The notes below the pieces were generated by a model. It saw only the letters and a program-made list of their open reading frames with translations, was not told the DNA's origin and searched no databases. From assembly GCF_026625145.1 (NCBI RefSeq), contig NZ_CP113088.1:3141501-3205500 (forward strand): a DNA stretch of 64,000 nt, given 5' to 3'. Numbering within the stretch: position 1 is the stretch's first letter; each line of letters begins with the position of its first letter. The translations under genes were made by a program, and so were the position numbers. This document shows, piece by piece, positions 42,723 through 52,964 of this stretch. The DNA is from Lacinutrix neustonica. Its GTDB lineage: Bacteria; Bacteroidota; Bacteroidia; Flavobacteriales; Flavobacteriaceae.

Positions 42723-43274
42723 ATGGATATTATGAATGTTAAACATTGTATTTTAATAACCTTATTGGTTTGTTATTATAGGGCAAACGCCCAAAAAATT
42801 TATACAACTGAAGAAGGTCATATTATGATGATGACTTTGGTTGATGATAAACCCATCAAGGCAGAAAGCCATAAATTGGCCTTATATCTTGATTATGATT
42901 CCAAAGTGGTTAATGGTGTACTCGACCTTAAGACTTTATCAACAGATAGTCCTGAAATCAATGCCACTTTACAACAGCGGGAAGACCCTTTAATGCTTCG
43001 GTTCACGGGCACTATTCCATCACAGGATTTTTTATCAAAACGGCACGACCCTATCAACTTTAATTGGCTGATAGATGTTACTTATCAAGGAAAATCTTTT
43101 AAATCACAATTTAAAGCAACCATTACCCATATAGAACAAGGAGTAAGTATGTCCTGCCTGATAAGCGCAACCGGACAATTATTGGTTTCAAATACTGGTT
43201 TGGATTCCTTAATAGAGGGTATCGATGATACCATAGAGGTGCAGTTTGCCCAAATGGTGTTGAGATTGGAATAA
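42723..43274 (+). CDS. Secreted YceI-like protein
   Basis: A 183-residue protein with a signal peptide (IMNVKHCILITLLVCYYRANAQ). The mature part is beta-rich: HKLALYLDYDSKVVNGVLDL, LMLRFTGTIPSQDFLSK, FNWLIDVTYQGKSFK and a C-terminal VQFAQMVLRLE. The layout resembles YceI-like lipocalin folds that bind isoprenoids, with no confirmed family match. It is 32 bp upstream of the P1B-2 ATPase. Confidence 0.55.
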   Translation: MDIMNVKHCILITLLVCYYRANAQKIYTTEEGHIMMMTLVDDKPIKAESHKLALYLDYDSKVVNGVLDLKTLSTDSPEINATLQQREDPLMLRFTGTIPSQDFLSKRHDPINFNWLIDVTYQGKSFKSQFKATITHIEQGVSMSCLISATGQLLVSNTGLDSLIEGIDDTIEVQFAQMVLRLE

Positions 43275-43306
43275 CTATAAATTTAAATGAAATTATAATC
43301 GAATTA

Positions 43307-45271
43307 ATGAAAAAAAAGAAATTGAATTTAAGAGATTTAAATAAAACTTCATCCGATAATCACAAGCGCAATGCTGGCCACAACCATAGCAGTCCGGAAA
43401 GTATAGGGAAATTTAAAATTTATGTACCAGCAATTTTCAGCTTTGTAATGCTGATTATTGGTATCGCGATGGATTATTTTGACGTAGCTTTTTTTAAAGA
43501 TTGGATACGTATTGTCCGGTATGCAGTCGCATATCTTCCAGTAGGTTTTCCTGTGATAAAGGAAGGTTGGAACAGCATCAAAAATGGCGATTTCTTTACC
43601 GAGTTTTTATTGATGTCCATCGCAACCATAGGTGCATTCGCCATTGGCGAATATCCCGAAGGTGTGGCAGTAATGTTGTTTTATGCGGTAGGCGAATTGT
43701 TCCAAAGTGCCGCCGTTAAAAGAGCCAAGGGAAGCATCAAGGCATTACTGGATGTAAGACCTAATGAAGCCTTGGTCTATAGGAACAACAATTATGTTTC
43801 TGTAAATCCCGAAATCGTTGCTATTGGCGAAAAAGTGCAAGTCCGTGTGGGCGAAAAAATTCCTTTGGATGGTATTTTATTGTCCGAAAAAGGCTCGTTC
43901 AATACCGCAGCATTAACGGGCGAAAGCAAACCTGACACCATTGCAAAAGGAGAAAAGGTATTTGCAGGAAGCATCAATCCGGATGGCGTTATTGAAATTG
44001 AAACGACCAAAGAATTTAAGGATAGTTCCATTGCACGTATTCTCGATATGGTGCAAAACGCCACCGCACGGAAATCAAAAACCGAATTGTTCATTAGAAA
44101 GTTCGCAAGAATCTATACACCAATCGTTGTCTTTCTTGCGATTGGATTGACGTTTATACCCTACTTTTTTGTGGACGATTATGTCTTTAGCGATTGGTTG
44201 TATAGAGCCTTGATTTTCTTGGTTATTTCCTGTCCTTGTGCATTGGTTATCTCTATTCCGTTGGGTTATTTCGGTGGATTGGGCGCAGCTTCAAAAAATG
44301 GAATTCTCTTTAAGGGAGCTTCCTTTTTGGACGAAATGACAAAGGTAACTACGGTTGTAATGGACAAAACCGGAACCGTGACCAAAGGGGTATTTAAAAT
44401 CAAAAATGTTGTTGTAAACAATGGGGCATTGAGCGAAGCCGAAATGATGAAATACCTAATGGCGATGGAAGAACAATCCACTCATCCCATTGCCAAGGCA
44501 ATTATGGAATATAAAGCCGATGGCGAAGATTTTCAAGCATCCGAAGTAAGTGAAATAGCAGGAAAGGGATTGAAGGGAACTGTAAACGGCAAAACCGTAT
44601 TGGTTGGGAATAAACCATTGATGACTTCAAACAATATCGAAGTTCCATCTGAAACCGACAACATTGTAGAATCTATCGTAATGGTTTCCATTGAAGGCAA
44701 ATTTGCAGGCTATGTAATCATTGCAGACGAGTTAAAGGATGATGCACACGAAGCCATTAAACAAATTCGGGAATCTGGTATTTCAAAAATCATAATGCTT
44801 TCGGGCGATAAGGATTCAATTACGCAACAAGTGGCAAAAGAAATGGGTGTAGATTGGGCAAAAGGTGGATTGTTGCCGGAAGATAAATTAGCCGAAGTTG
44901 AAAAACTGATGTCCGAAAACGATAATAAAGTGGCTTTTATTGGCGATGGCATAAACGATGCGCCAGTTTTGGCAGTAAGTGATGTAGGTATTGCAATGGG
45001 TGGTTTAGGTAGTGATGTGGCTATTGAAACCGCAGATGTCATTATCCAAACAGACCAACCGAGCAAAATTGCAAAAGCTATTAAAATAGGTCGTTCAACC
45101 GGACGTATTGTATATCAAAATATTACGCTTGCTTTTGGAGTAAAAGCTGTAGTACTTGTTTTGGGAGCAGGCGGTCCGGCGACAATGTGGGAAGCGGTAT
45201 TTGCAGATGTCGGAGTAGCTTTATTAGCCATATTGAACGCGGTTAGATTGCAAAGAATGACTTGGAGTTAA
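43307..45271 (+). CDS. P1B-2-type Zn/Cd/Pb ATPase
   Basis: A 654-residue P-type ATPase, intact. The N-terminus is basic and His-rich (NHKRNAGHNHSSP) without an HMA domain. Motifs: AALTGESKPDT, the TM6 SCPCALVISIP, DKTGTVTKGVF, a STHPIAKAI segment, GDGINDAPVLAVSDVGIAMG. The C-terminal TM region LAFGVKAVVLVLG...FADVGVALLAILNAVRL has the Lys and Asp of P1B-2 ATPases. It exports Zn(II), Cd(II) or Pb(II) into the periplasm. Its family differs from the P1B-4 and P1B-1 neighbours. Confidence 0.92.
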   Translation: MKKKKLNLRDLNKTSSDNHKRNAGHNHSSPESIGKFKIYVPAIFSFVMLIIGIAMDYFDVAFFKDWIRIVRYAVAYLPVGFPVIKEGWNSIKNGDFFTEFLLMSIATIGAFAIGEYPEGVAVMLFYAVGELFQSAAVKRAKGSIKALLDVRPNEALVYRNNNYVSVNPEIVAIGEKVQVRVGEKIPLDGILLSEKGSFNTAALTGESKPDTIAKGEKVFAGSINPDGVIEIETTKEFKDSSIARILDMVQNATARKSKTELFIRKFARIYTPIVVFLAIGLTFIPYFFVDDYVFSDWLYRALIFLVISCPCALVISIPLGYFGGLGAASKNGILFKGASFLDEMTKVTTVVMDKTGTVTKGVFKIKNVVVNNGALSEAEMMKYLMAMEEQSTHPIAKAIMEYKADGEDFQASEVSEIAGKGLKGTVNGKTVLVGNKPLMTSNNIEVPSETDNIVESIVMVSIEGKFAGYVIIADELKDDAHEAIKQIRESGISKIIMLSGDKDSITQQVAKEMGVDWAKGGLLPEDKLAEVEKLMSENDNKVAFIGDGINDAPVLAVSDVGIAMGGLGSDVAIETADVIIQTDQPSKIAKAIKIGRSTGRIVYQNITLAFGVKAVVLVLGAGGPATMWEAVFADVGVALLAILNAVRLQRMTWS

Positions 45272-45282
45272 AGCATAATATT

Positions 45283-45898
45283 ATGAATAGAAAAGAGCAT
45301 TGGGAAAACGTTTTTAAAACAAAATCTTTAGATGAAGTGAGTTGGTATGAAGTTGTGCCGGAAACATCTTTATCCTTTTTTAAGGAATCTAATATCTCTA
45401 AATCTTCAAAAATCATCGATATTGGAGGAGGTGATAGCTTTTTGGTAGATAATCTTTTAAAGTTAGGATACAAAGATATTACAGTGTTAGATATATCTCG
45501 GAGCTGCATTGGATAGAGCAAAGCAACGATTAAAAGACCAATCAAAGAAAGTAAAATGGATAGTAGCTGACGCTGCTGATTTTTCAGCACCAGAACATTA
45601 TGATTTTTGGCACGATAGAGCAGCATTTCACTTTTTAACTAATGAACAAAGTATAAGAAATTATATTGAAACAGTCCAAAAACATCTTAATAAGAACGGT
45701 AATTTAGTTATTGGTACTTTTTCTGAAAACGGTCCTAAAAAGTGCAGTGGGTTAGAGATAAAACAATATTCAGAAACCACAATGACCAATCAATTCAAAA
45801 CACATTTTGAAAAAATTAAATGCATTAAAATTGACCATAAAACGCCCTTTGATACAAATCAAAATTTCGTGTTTTGCTGGTTTAAGAAAATAACATAA
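45283..45898 (+). CDS. SAM-dependent class I methyltransferase (one frame break)
   Basis: About 204 residues after repair. SAM-binding motif I is IIDIGGGDSFLVDNLLKLG. The next motif reads ITVLDISGAALDRAKQRL after repair, and the later one is WIVADAADFSAPEHYDFWHDRAAF. Break at about 45499: TCTGGAG read as TCTCGGAG. The overall length and the HDRAAFHFL segment are like TehB-type methyltransferases, which methylate tellurite or other soft metalloids; the substrate is not proven. It starts 12 bp after the ATPase stop. Confidence 0.78.
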
Positions 45899-46036
45899 TC
45901 ACTAAAATAATTACCATTAAATTTTTCTGAACAAAAGAAGGTAAATGAGCAAATTCTACAAATCATTCAGCCTAAAACGTAACATACTAAAGTCCTTTAA
46001 TTCTGAAATTTGTAGTCTACAAATAAGAATAGGATT

Positions 46037-48295
46037 ATGGAGACAATTAACGTATTTGCAACCAAAGAAAAGAACCGTAAAGAGAGTATAAAAGAATCAT
46101 TTCCTGTTACAGGAATGACCTGTGCATCTTGTGCAGCGAGCGTTGAATCAGTATTAAAACATACAGAAGGTGTATTTGATGCAAGCGTCAATTTCGCAAA
46201 TAGTTCTGTTCTTGTGGAATATGATAAGGAGTTGAGTCCTAATCAACTTCAAAATGCACTTCGTGAAGTAGGTTATGACATTATCATAGATGCAGAAAAT
46301 CCTTCGGAAGTACAGCAAGAACTTCAACAAAAACACTACGAAGATATAAAGAACCGTACCATTTGGTCGGCAATTCTTACGCTTCCCATTTTTGTGTTAG
46401 GAATGTTTTTTATGCAATGGGAGCCAGGGAAGTGGATTTCTTTGGTATTGACCTTTCCAATCCTATTTTGGTTTGGGCGAAGTTTTTTCGTCAATGCTTA
46501 TAAGCAAACCAAATACGGTAAAGCGAATATGGATACCTTGGTCGCTTTGAGTACCGGAATCGCTTTTATCTTTAGTGTATTCAATACCTTTTTTCCTGAA
46601 TTACGGGTAAGTCGCGGTATCGAGCCACACGTTTATTACGAGGCAGCTACGGTAATTATAACCTTTATTTCCTTGGGAAAACTATTGGAAGAAAAGGCAA
46701 AATCAAATACTTCTTCGGCCATTAAAAAACTAATGGGACTGCAGCCTAAAACGCTGAAAATTATTGAGAACGGAGAAGAAAAAGAAATTCCTATTTCATC
46801 CGTGCAAGTAGGTCAAACTATTTTAGTACGTCCAGGAGAAAAGATTCCCGTAGATGGCGTAGTTTCCAAGGGAAGCTCATTTGTAGATGAAAGTATGATT
46901 ACGGGAGAACCTGTTCCTGTTGAAAAAACAAAGGATGGAAAAGTATTTGCAGGTACGGTAAACCAAAAAGGGAGTTTTCAATTTACTGCCGAAAAAGTAG
47001 GAGGTGAAACCTTGTTGTCCCAAATCATAAAAATGGTTCAACAAGCACAAGGGAGTAAGGCACCAGTTCAAAAACTGGTTGATAAAATTGCTGGTATTTT
47101 CGTTCCGGTGGTGTTGGGTATTTCCATTGTTACTTTCATTGTATGGATGTTGGTTGGAGGGGATAATGCTTTTTCGCAAGCCTTATTAACTTCCGTAGCA
47201 GTATTGGTTATCGCTTGTCCTTGTGCATTAGGATTGGCAACACCTACTGCCATAATGGTGGGTATTGGCAAAGGAGCTGAAAATAATATTCTTATTAAAG
47301 ATGCTGAAAGTTTAGAGCTCGGTCATAAAGTAAATGCAGTCATTCTTGATAAAACGGGCACAATTACAGAAGGAAAACCATTAGTAACTGATATCCTTTG
47401 GAAGGATAAACTTGAAAATAAGAATGAATATAAAAAGGTTCTTTTAGCTATTGAAGCGCAATCAGAACACCCTTTGGCGGAAGCAGTAGTCAACCATTTA
47501 AAAGATGAAAAGGTTGAGCAAGCTGAAATTGCTTCTTTTGAAAGTATTACAGGTAAAGGTGTTCAAGCTGAAAATAGAAACGGTTCAAAATACTATGTAG
47601 GTAACCATAAATTAATGGTTGAGAAAAATATTCAAATCGACGCTTCCCTAATGCAAACGGCAGAAAGTCTCGAAGAGCAGGCTAAAACGGTTATATTCTT
47701 TGGTAACGAAAAAGAAGTGCTGGCGATACTCGCCATTGCAGACAAGATTAAGGAAACTTCAAAAAAGGCTATAGCAACGCTTCAAGAAAGAGGTATTGAG
47801 GTTTATATGCTTACAGGAGATAATAATAAAACCGCAGCTGCTGTCGCAAAACAAGTAGGAATAACAAATTACCAAGGCGAAGTAATGCCTTCGGACAAGG
47901 CAGCTTTTGTTGAAAAATTGCAGGCGGACGGAAAGATAGTCGCAATGGTTGGCGATGGTATTAATGATTCCCAGGCTTTGGCGCAAGCCAATGTGAGTAT
48001 TGCAATGGGAAAAGGTTCAGATATAGCGATGGACGTAGCAAAAATGACCTTGATAACATCAGATTTACAATCCATTCCAAAAGCATTGGAACTGTCAAAA
48101 AGAACCGTTTTGGGCATACGGCAGAATCTATTTTGGGCATTCATTTATAATCTCATTGGTATTCCAATTGCAGCAGGCGTTTTGTATCCTATAAATGGTT
48201 TTTTATTAGACCCAATGATTGCAGGAATGGCAATGGCATTCAGCAGCGTATCTGTAGTTGCAAATAGTTTAAGACTTAAACAAATAAAACTTTAA
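46037..48295 (+). CDS. copA: Copper-translocating P1B-1 ATPase
   Basis: A 752-residue CopA, intact. The N-terminal HMA domain (residues about 21-85) has the loop [15 protein letters not shown]. Then eight TM segments with TM6 motif [14 protein letters not shown]. Catalytic features: the [11 protein letters not shown] phosphorylation site, [29 protein letters not shown]. The TM7/TM8 signature is [15 protein letters not shown] and [16 protein letters not shown], typical of Cu(I)/Ag(I) pumps. A short 139-bp gap precedes it. The adjacent chaperone (48319) is its likely delivery protein. Confidence 0.94.
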   Translation: METINVFATKEKNRKESIKESFPVTGMTCASCAASVESVLKHTEGVFDASVNFANSSVLVEYDKELSPNQLQNALREVGYDIIIDAENPSEVQQELQQKHYEDIKNRTIWSAILTLPIFVLGMFFMQWEPGKWISLVLTFPILFWFGRSFFVNAYKQTKYGKANMDTLVALSTGIAFIFSVFNTFFPELRVSRGIEPHVYYEAATVIITFISLGKLLEEKAKSNTSSAIKKLMGLQPKTLKIIENGEEKEIPISSVQVGQTILVRPGEKIPVDGVVSKGSSFVDESMITGEPVPVEKTKDGKVFAGTVNQKGSFQFTAEKVGGETLLSQIIKMVQQAQGSKAPVQKLVDKIAGIFVPVVLGISIVTFIVWMLVGGDNAFSQALLTSVAVLVIACPCALGLATPTAIMVGIGKGAENNILIKDAESLELGHKVNAVILDKTGTITEGKPLVTDILWKDKLENKNEYKKVLLAIEAQSEHPLAEAVVNHLKDEKVEQAEIASFESITGKGVQAENRNGSKYYVGNHKLMVEKNIQIDASLMQTAESLEEQAKTVIFFGNEKEVLAILAIADKIKETSKKAIATLQERGIEVYMLTGDNNKTAAAVAKQVGITNYQGEVMPSDKAAFVEKLQADGKIVAMVGDGINDSQALAQANVSIAMGKGSDIAMDVAKMTLITSDLQSIPKALELSKRTVLGIRQNLFWAFIYNLIGIPIAAGVLYPINGFLLDPMIAGMAMAFSSVSVVANSLRLKQIKL

Positions 48296-48318
48296 TATTA
48301 ATTGTAAATTCAAATTCA

Positions 48319-48531
48319 ATGAAAACTTTAAAATTTAAAACAAATATCAATTGTGGTGGGTGTATATCAAAAGTAACACCCTTTTTAAACAAACAAGAGG
48401 GTGTAGAAAGTTGGGAAGTGGATACCGCTAATCCTGATAAAATTCTAACTATTGAAAGCGATGGTGCTACCGAAGAAGATGTAAAGGCTACATTGCAAAG
48501 AGTAGGGTTCAAGGCTGAACCTGTAGATTAA
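48319..48531 (+). CDS. CopZ-like HMA copper chaperone
   Basis: A 70-residue single HMA domain with the loop NINCGGCISKVTPFL (residues about 8-22). Ends ATLQRVGFKAEPVD, as is usual for the fold. It is 23 bp downstream of CopA and probably loads Cu(I) onto its N-terminal domain. It is intact and distinct from the protein at 5188-5406. Confidence 0.9.
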   Translation: MKTLKFKTNINCGGCISKVTPFLNKQEGVESWEVDTANPDKILTIESDGATEEDVKATLQRVGFKAEPVD

Positions 48532-48546
48532 TACTTTCGTTATAAT

Positions 48547-49310
48547 ATGGTCTATATTTTAATTTTTGTGGTGATGCTTCTGTTTGCTATTCATTTTTAT
48601 CGAAAAGCAAAAAGACAAAGCGTAAAGCCTTTTCCGGAGCACTGGCACAAATTGTTAATGGAAAATGTTCTCTATTACCGAAATCTTTCAGAAGAAAGGC
48701 AACTTGTTTTTCAGCAACGAATGATGCAATTTTTAAGTGAAGTTTATATAGATGGTGTGCAGTTTGAATTAGAAGAATTAGACAAAATTTTAATTGCAGC
48801 AAGTGCAGTAATCCCTGTTTTTGGCTTTAAAGAATGGCACTACACCAATTTAAGTGGCATCCTCTTATATCCAGATAATTTTAATGAGGATATGGGATTT
48901 AGCAGTAAAGATAACTCACGAAATATCGGCGGTTTAGTCGGAAATGGTCGTTTTGAGAAACAAATGATTTTATCCAAAAAAGCCTTATATCACGGTTTTA
49001 ATAATACTAGTGATAAAAGTAATACGGGTATTCACGAATTTGTACATCTTATAGATAAGCTCGATGATAGAACAGATGGTGTTCCAGAGCGGCTATTAGA
49101 ACATCAATATGCAATACCTTGGTTAAATTTAATCCATAAAGAAATGGAAGCGATAAATGATAGCCATTCTGATATCCGGAAATATGGTGGCACAAACCAA
49201 GCTGAATTCTTTGCCGTTGCTTCAGAATACTTTTTTGAACGTCCAGATTTGCTTAAAAAGAAGCATCCGAACTCTATAAAATGTTGGTTAAATGCTTTAA
49301 TCAAAAATGA
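48547..49310 (+). CDS. MtfA-type zinc metallopeptidase (M90-like), tail break
   Basis: About 254 residues after repair. N-terminal TM helix (IFVVMLLFAIHFYRKAKR), then the MtfA core: VIPVFGFKEWHYTNLSGILLYP and the active site STGIHEFVHLIDKLDD (HEFVH), ending in AEFFAVASEYFFERPD. The C-terminal break is at about 49268: CCWGAACTC is read as CCGAACTC. Repair gives KKHPELYKMLVKCFNQK and a stop at 49308-49310, as in relatives. The raw reading instead runs on to 49377 with an artificial tail. MtfA is a zinc-dependent peptidase; the family also includes regulators of Mlc. A homologous 3' fragment occurs at 56247-56411. Confidence 0.85.
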
Positions 49311-49441
49311 GCTTATACTAAAGGCTTTGATTAATATGGAACTCTTGTTTTGGCTGGGGAATATTATCTTTTGGTAGTGATATGTGCGAAATAGGATATA
49401 AAGCTACTTTTTACCCTTTAATTTTTTTATTTTAGCAATTG

Positions 49442-49875
49442 ATGCAAAAACACAACAACATAAAAGCACTTTTCTTTTTAGGGGTATTCTCTATGCTGCT
49501 ATTGCATCAGCTCTTGCCTCATTGGCATCACGAACACGACGTTGAGCATTCACATAAAGCTGTTGCGAATAGCGACACACACAGCCACCATCACGATGAT
49601 CCGAAAAAGAAAGTCCTAACAAAGGGTTTTTAGATTTGTTTTTGGAAATGCACGTGCATTCAGTCGTATCTAATGAGATACTGTTAGCACACGAAAGCAG
49701 TATAAAGCACCTCGAAGTTAAAAAAGATATATGTGCGCCTATTTCAGTTGTACATTTTCATAGTACTATGAACTATGATGAGGCCGAAAAAATAAAGGTT
49801 TATCATCCACCCAATAATTATTTTAACGCATATCTCTCATCCCTCGATTCACGAGGTCCACCTTCTTTAGGTTAA
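49442..49875 (+). CDS. Secreted His-rich peptide upstream of RND operon (one frame break)
   Basis: About 144 residues after repair. Leader (ALFFLGVFSMLLLHQLLPHWH), then a strong His-rich segment (HHEHDVEHSHKAV, HSHHHDDPE), and a C-terminus with VYHPPNNYFNAYLSSLDSRG and PPSLG. The break is at about 49602: CCWGAAAAAG read as CCGAAAAAG. It is the third case here of a small secreted His/Cys peptide with PP near its end located upstream of an RND pump. Start ATG at 49442 is preferred over TTG at 49439. It is probably periplasmic and metal-binding. Confidence 0.65.
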
Positions 49876-49948
49876 TCGTTTAGGAATACTTCCCTCTATG
49901 GTAGTAGACCTTTTTATAAATTCAGATTAAACCTAAAAATTACAAACA

Positions 49949-51133
49949 ATGAATAAACACATCGTATTCGCAATTTGCGGATGCCTGTTCTTTGTTAATG
50001 GTTTCTCACAGGATAAAAATATAGAGCAACTACTTAATGAAATAGAACAGAATAACACAGAGTTAAAAGGCTATCAATCGTTCATTGAAAGTCAGCAACT
50101 CGAAAACAGGAGCAACAATAATTTGCCCGACCCACAGCTTTCCGGCTTTTATTTACCATTTGGCGACAATACAACCGATGCCTATTCCGAATATCAAATA
50201 GCACAATCCTTCGAATTTCCGACGGTATATAGTTCACGCAGTAAATGGAATGACCTAAAGTCGATGGAACTGCAAACGTCCTATGCTCAAAAGAGACAGG
50301 AAGTTTTGTTGAAAGCGAAAACCTTACTGATTGAACTTGCTTTTCTTCAAAAACAGAAAGGTATTGAAACCGAAAGAAGAACTCAGAGCAAACAAGTTTT
50401 CGACCAAATTCAAGAGCTTTTTGATAAGGAACAAGTTGGTATTTTAGATTTAAACAAAGCGAAAATTGCTTGGATTCAAGAGCAGTTTGTTGTTGAACAG
50501 ATTGAAAGCGATATACAAATTTTACTGTCCAAACTCAAAACCTTGAATGGAGGGAACGCCATCGCTGGTTTTACGCCAAGTATTGATTTATCTATCGAAG
50601 TTGCTTCGGTAGAAACTCTTTGGCAGGAAAAATTATCAAATGACCCTTTACTGCAAGAATTAAAGGCTATTGAGACATCTTCACTTCAAAAAGTAAAACT
50701 GGAAAAAAACAAAGTACTACCAAACGTAGCACTTGGTTACAATTATCAAGGCGTTAGCGGTAGTCATTATTCCGGTTTTTATGGCGGTGTTTCGATTCCC
50801 CTTTGGAATAGCAAGAACAAAGTAAAAGCTGCCGAAGCAAATTTTGAATATCAACAGTCCAACACGCAGGTAGTTACCACTTCGCTTTATACACAATTTC
50901 AAGAAACCTATTATCGATACGAATTGATGCTTGAAAAATTTAATGAGTATCAAAACACTATGGGCAATTTAAATAGCGAGCAACTGCTTTTTAAGGCTTA
51001 TATGTTGGGCGAGTATTCGTTTATGGATTATTACGTGGAGCTTCAGTTTTATCGGAATGCATCAGATAAAATGCTGCAAATGGAAAAGGAACTGCAACTG
51101 CTTCAAGCACAATTATTAAAACATCAGTTATAA
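49949..51133 (+). CDS. TolC-family outer membrane factor
   Basis: A 394-residue outer membrane factor. Signal peptide ends NGFSQ. Helical repeat: EIEQNNTELKGYQSFIESQQ, TLLIELAFLQKQKGI, LGYNYQGVSGSHYSGFYGGVSIPLW and a long C-terminal helix with MLQMEKELQLLQAQLLKH. It is intact and probably the channel for the following adaptor and pump. It is 74 bp downstream of the His-rich peptide. Confidence 0.88.
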   Translation: MNKHIVFAICGCLFFVNGFSQDKNIEQLLNEIEQNNTELKGYQSFIESQQLENRSNNNLPDPQLSGFYLPFGDNTTDAYSEYQIAQSFEFPTVYSSRSKWNDLKSMELQTSYAQKRQEVLLKAKTLLIELAFLQKQKGIETERRTQSKQVFDQIQELFDKEQVGILDLNKAKIAWIQEQFVVEQIESDIQILLSKLKTLNGGNAIAGFTPSIDLSIEVASVETLWQEKLSNDPLLQELKAIETSSLQKVKLEKNKVLPNVALGYNYQGVSGSHYSGFYGGVSIPLWNSKNKVKAAEANFEYQQSNTQVVTTSLYTQFQETYYRYELMLEKFNEYQNTMGNLNSEQLLFKAYMLGEYSFMDYYVELQFYRNASDKMLQMEKELQLLQAQLLKHQL

Positions 51134-51193
51134 ATTTTTAAACATACAATTATGAAATCGAAGATTCACGAATACCAAAACAAATATTTAGCA

Positions 51194-51433
51194 ATGAGTA
51201 AAATTTCAAAAATAATATTAGCCATAGCCATAGGTTCAATGATTACTATAACCTCTTGTAGAGATACAAAAGCAAAGACAGAAACTACAGAAGAACACGG
51301 TCACGAACACGATGCGGACGGCAATCATATGCACGATGAAACCATAGAACAAGAAGAGTTTCAAGTAGAAAAAGATTCTGTAAAGACTGAAACCCATACA
51401 CACGTTGATGGCGCTGAACACCACGACCATTAA
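51194..51433 (+). CDS. His-rich small lipoprotein
   Basis: A 79-residue lipoprotein from the Met at 51194 (MSKISKIILAIAIGSMITITSCRD; lipobox ITSC). An upstream Met at 51152 would add 14 residues. The mature part is His/Asp/Glu-rich (EEHGHEHDADGNHMHDE, THTHVDGAEHHDH). It is likely a metal-binding surface or periplasmic lipoprotein. It is 14 bp upstream of the adaptor start. Confidence 0.65.
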   Translation: MSKISKIILAIAIGSMITITSCRDTKAKTETTEEHGHEHDADGNHMHDETIEQEEFQVEKDSVKTETHTHVDGAEHHDH

Positions 51434-51447
51434 AAAATATATAACAT

Positions 51448-52952
51448 ATGAAATATATAATAATAGTGCTCGCCTTTTTGGCAATGTCCTGTAATAACAA
51501 GGCAGAAGACGCACACGCCCATAACGAAGATGGTAGTCACGTGGGCGAAGAAATTCCACGATTGAGCCATACTATCTCGGACGGATAAAACAGAGCTGTT
51601 TGTTGAGTTTCCTGCGCTTATAGTGGGCAATGGAAGCAGATTCGCAGCCCACTTTACGGTTTTGGATAAACACCAGCCCGTTCGGGAAGGTTCTGTTACG
51701 GTCAGTTTGATAAAAGGCGGAAAAGGAATCAGAAATACGGTGGATGCACCGTCATCACCAGGTATTTTTTCGCCTGCTATTCAACCGAAAGAAGCTGGTA
51801 ACTATCAATTGGTTTTTGAATTGACAACACCAGATTATTCAGATAAAATTTCAATTGATAATGTGGTGGTATATGCCAGTACGGACGAAGCCATAAAAGC
51901 TTTGGGTACTGCCGAAGATGATGGAAGTATCTCGTTCTTAAAAGAGCAGGCTTGGAAAATCGATTTTCAGACCGCACCTGTTGTTTCGGATAAAATTTAC
52001 GATGTCATTAATACGTCCGGTGTTTGGATGCCATCATTAGGCTCAACAAAGTCGTTGGCGGCAAAATCCAATGGTGTGGTGAACTTTAAGGAGGATAACC
52101 TCACGGAAGGCACAGCGGTTAAACAAGGTCAGTTGTTAATGAGCTTGAATAGTCAAGGTTTGGCTTCAAACAATTTGAGTACAGATATCGCTTCCGCGAA
52201 AGCGAAATACCAACAAGCCAAATCTGAATATGAAAGAAAGAAGGAGCTATACGAATCCAAAATTGTCCCCAAATCTGAATTTGAAAAAGTGGAGAGCAGT
52301 TTTGAGATAGCCAAAACCAACTATCAATCATTGGTGTCAGGTGTTGCCGGAGGAAGCAAACAAATTCGTGCACCATTTGATGGTTTTATCAAATCCATTA
52401 TAGTTTCCAACGGCGATTATGTAGACCAAGGCCTGGCATTGGTAACTATTGGAACACATCAATCCAAAGTATTGAAAACCCAATTAGCACCCAATTACGG
52501 ACTTACAATGGAGAATGTACAGGGTATTTGGTATCAAACTAAAGACGGACAATGGGCAGATGTAACAGATGCCGAAGGCAAAATCCTTTCTATTGGTAAA
52601 GATGTGGTGCGTGAACAACCTCTGATTTCAGTTTTTGCCCAAGTAAATGCAGAGGTGAATATGCCGGAAGGTAGTTTAACACAGGTACAAATTGCAATGG
52701 GTAACGCAACCCAAAAGACAATGATTCCTGTAAATGCTTTATTGGAGGACTATGGAAGTTATTCCGTTATGGTACAACTTTCAGGAGAAAGTTTCGAAAG
52801 ACGACCTATCAAAATCGGAAAACGTAACGGCGAAAATGTAGAAATACTTCAAGGTTTACAAGTGGGTGAAGTGGTAGTAACCACAGGCGCATATCAAGTT
52901 AAAATGGCGTCAATGTCACGGTTCTACACCTGCACACGGCCACGAACATTAA
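51448..52952 (+). CDS. CusB/CzcB-type RND periplasmic adaptor (two lesions)
   Basis: About 500 residues after repair. Lipobox AMSC at residues about 12-15, a His-rich N-terminus (HAHNEDGSHVGEE), then the fusion domains: VVNFKEDNLTEGTAVKQGQLL and QIRAPFDGFIKSIIVSNGDY. C-terminal metal-related tail MASMSGSTPAHGHEH after repair. Breaks at about 51578 (TCTGGAC read TCTCGGAC) and 52919 (TCAGGTT read TCACGGTT). The second is the only clear TCAGG case. It forms a tripartite system with the TolC at 49949 and the pump at 52965, whose ATG follows 12 bp later. Confidence 0.82.
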
Positions 52953-52964
52953 AAACGAAGAGAA

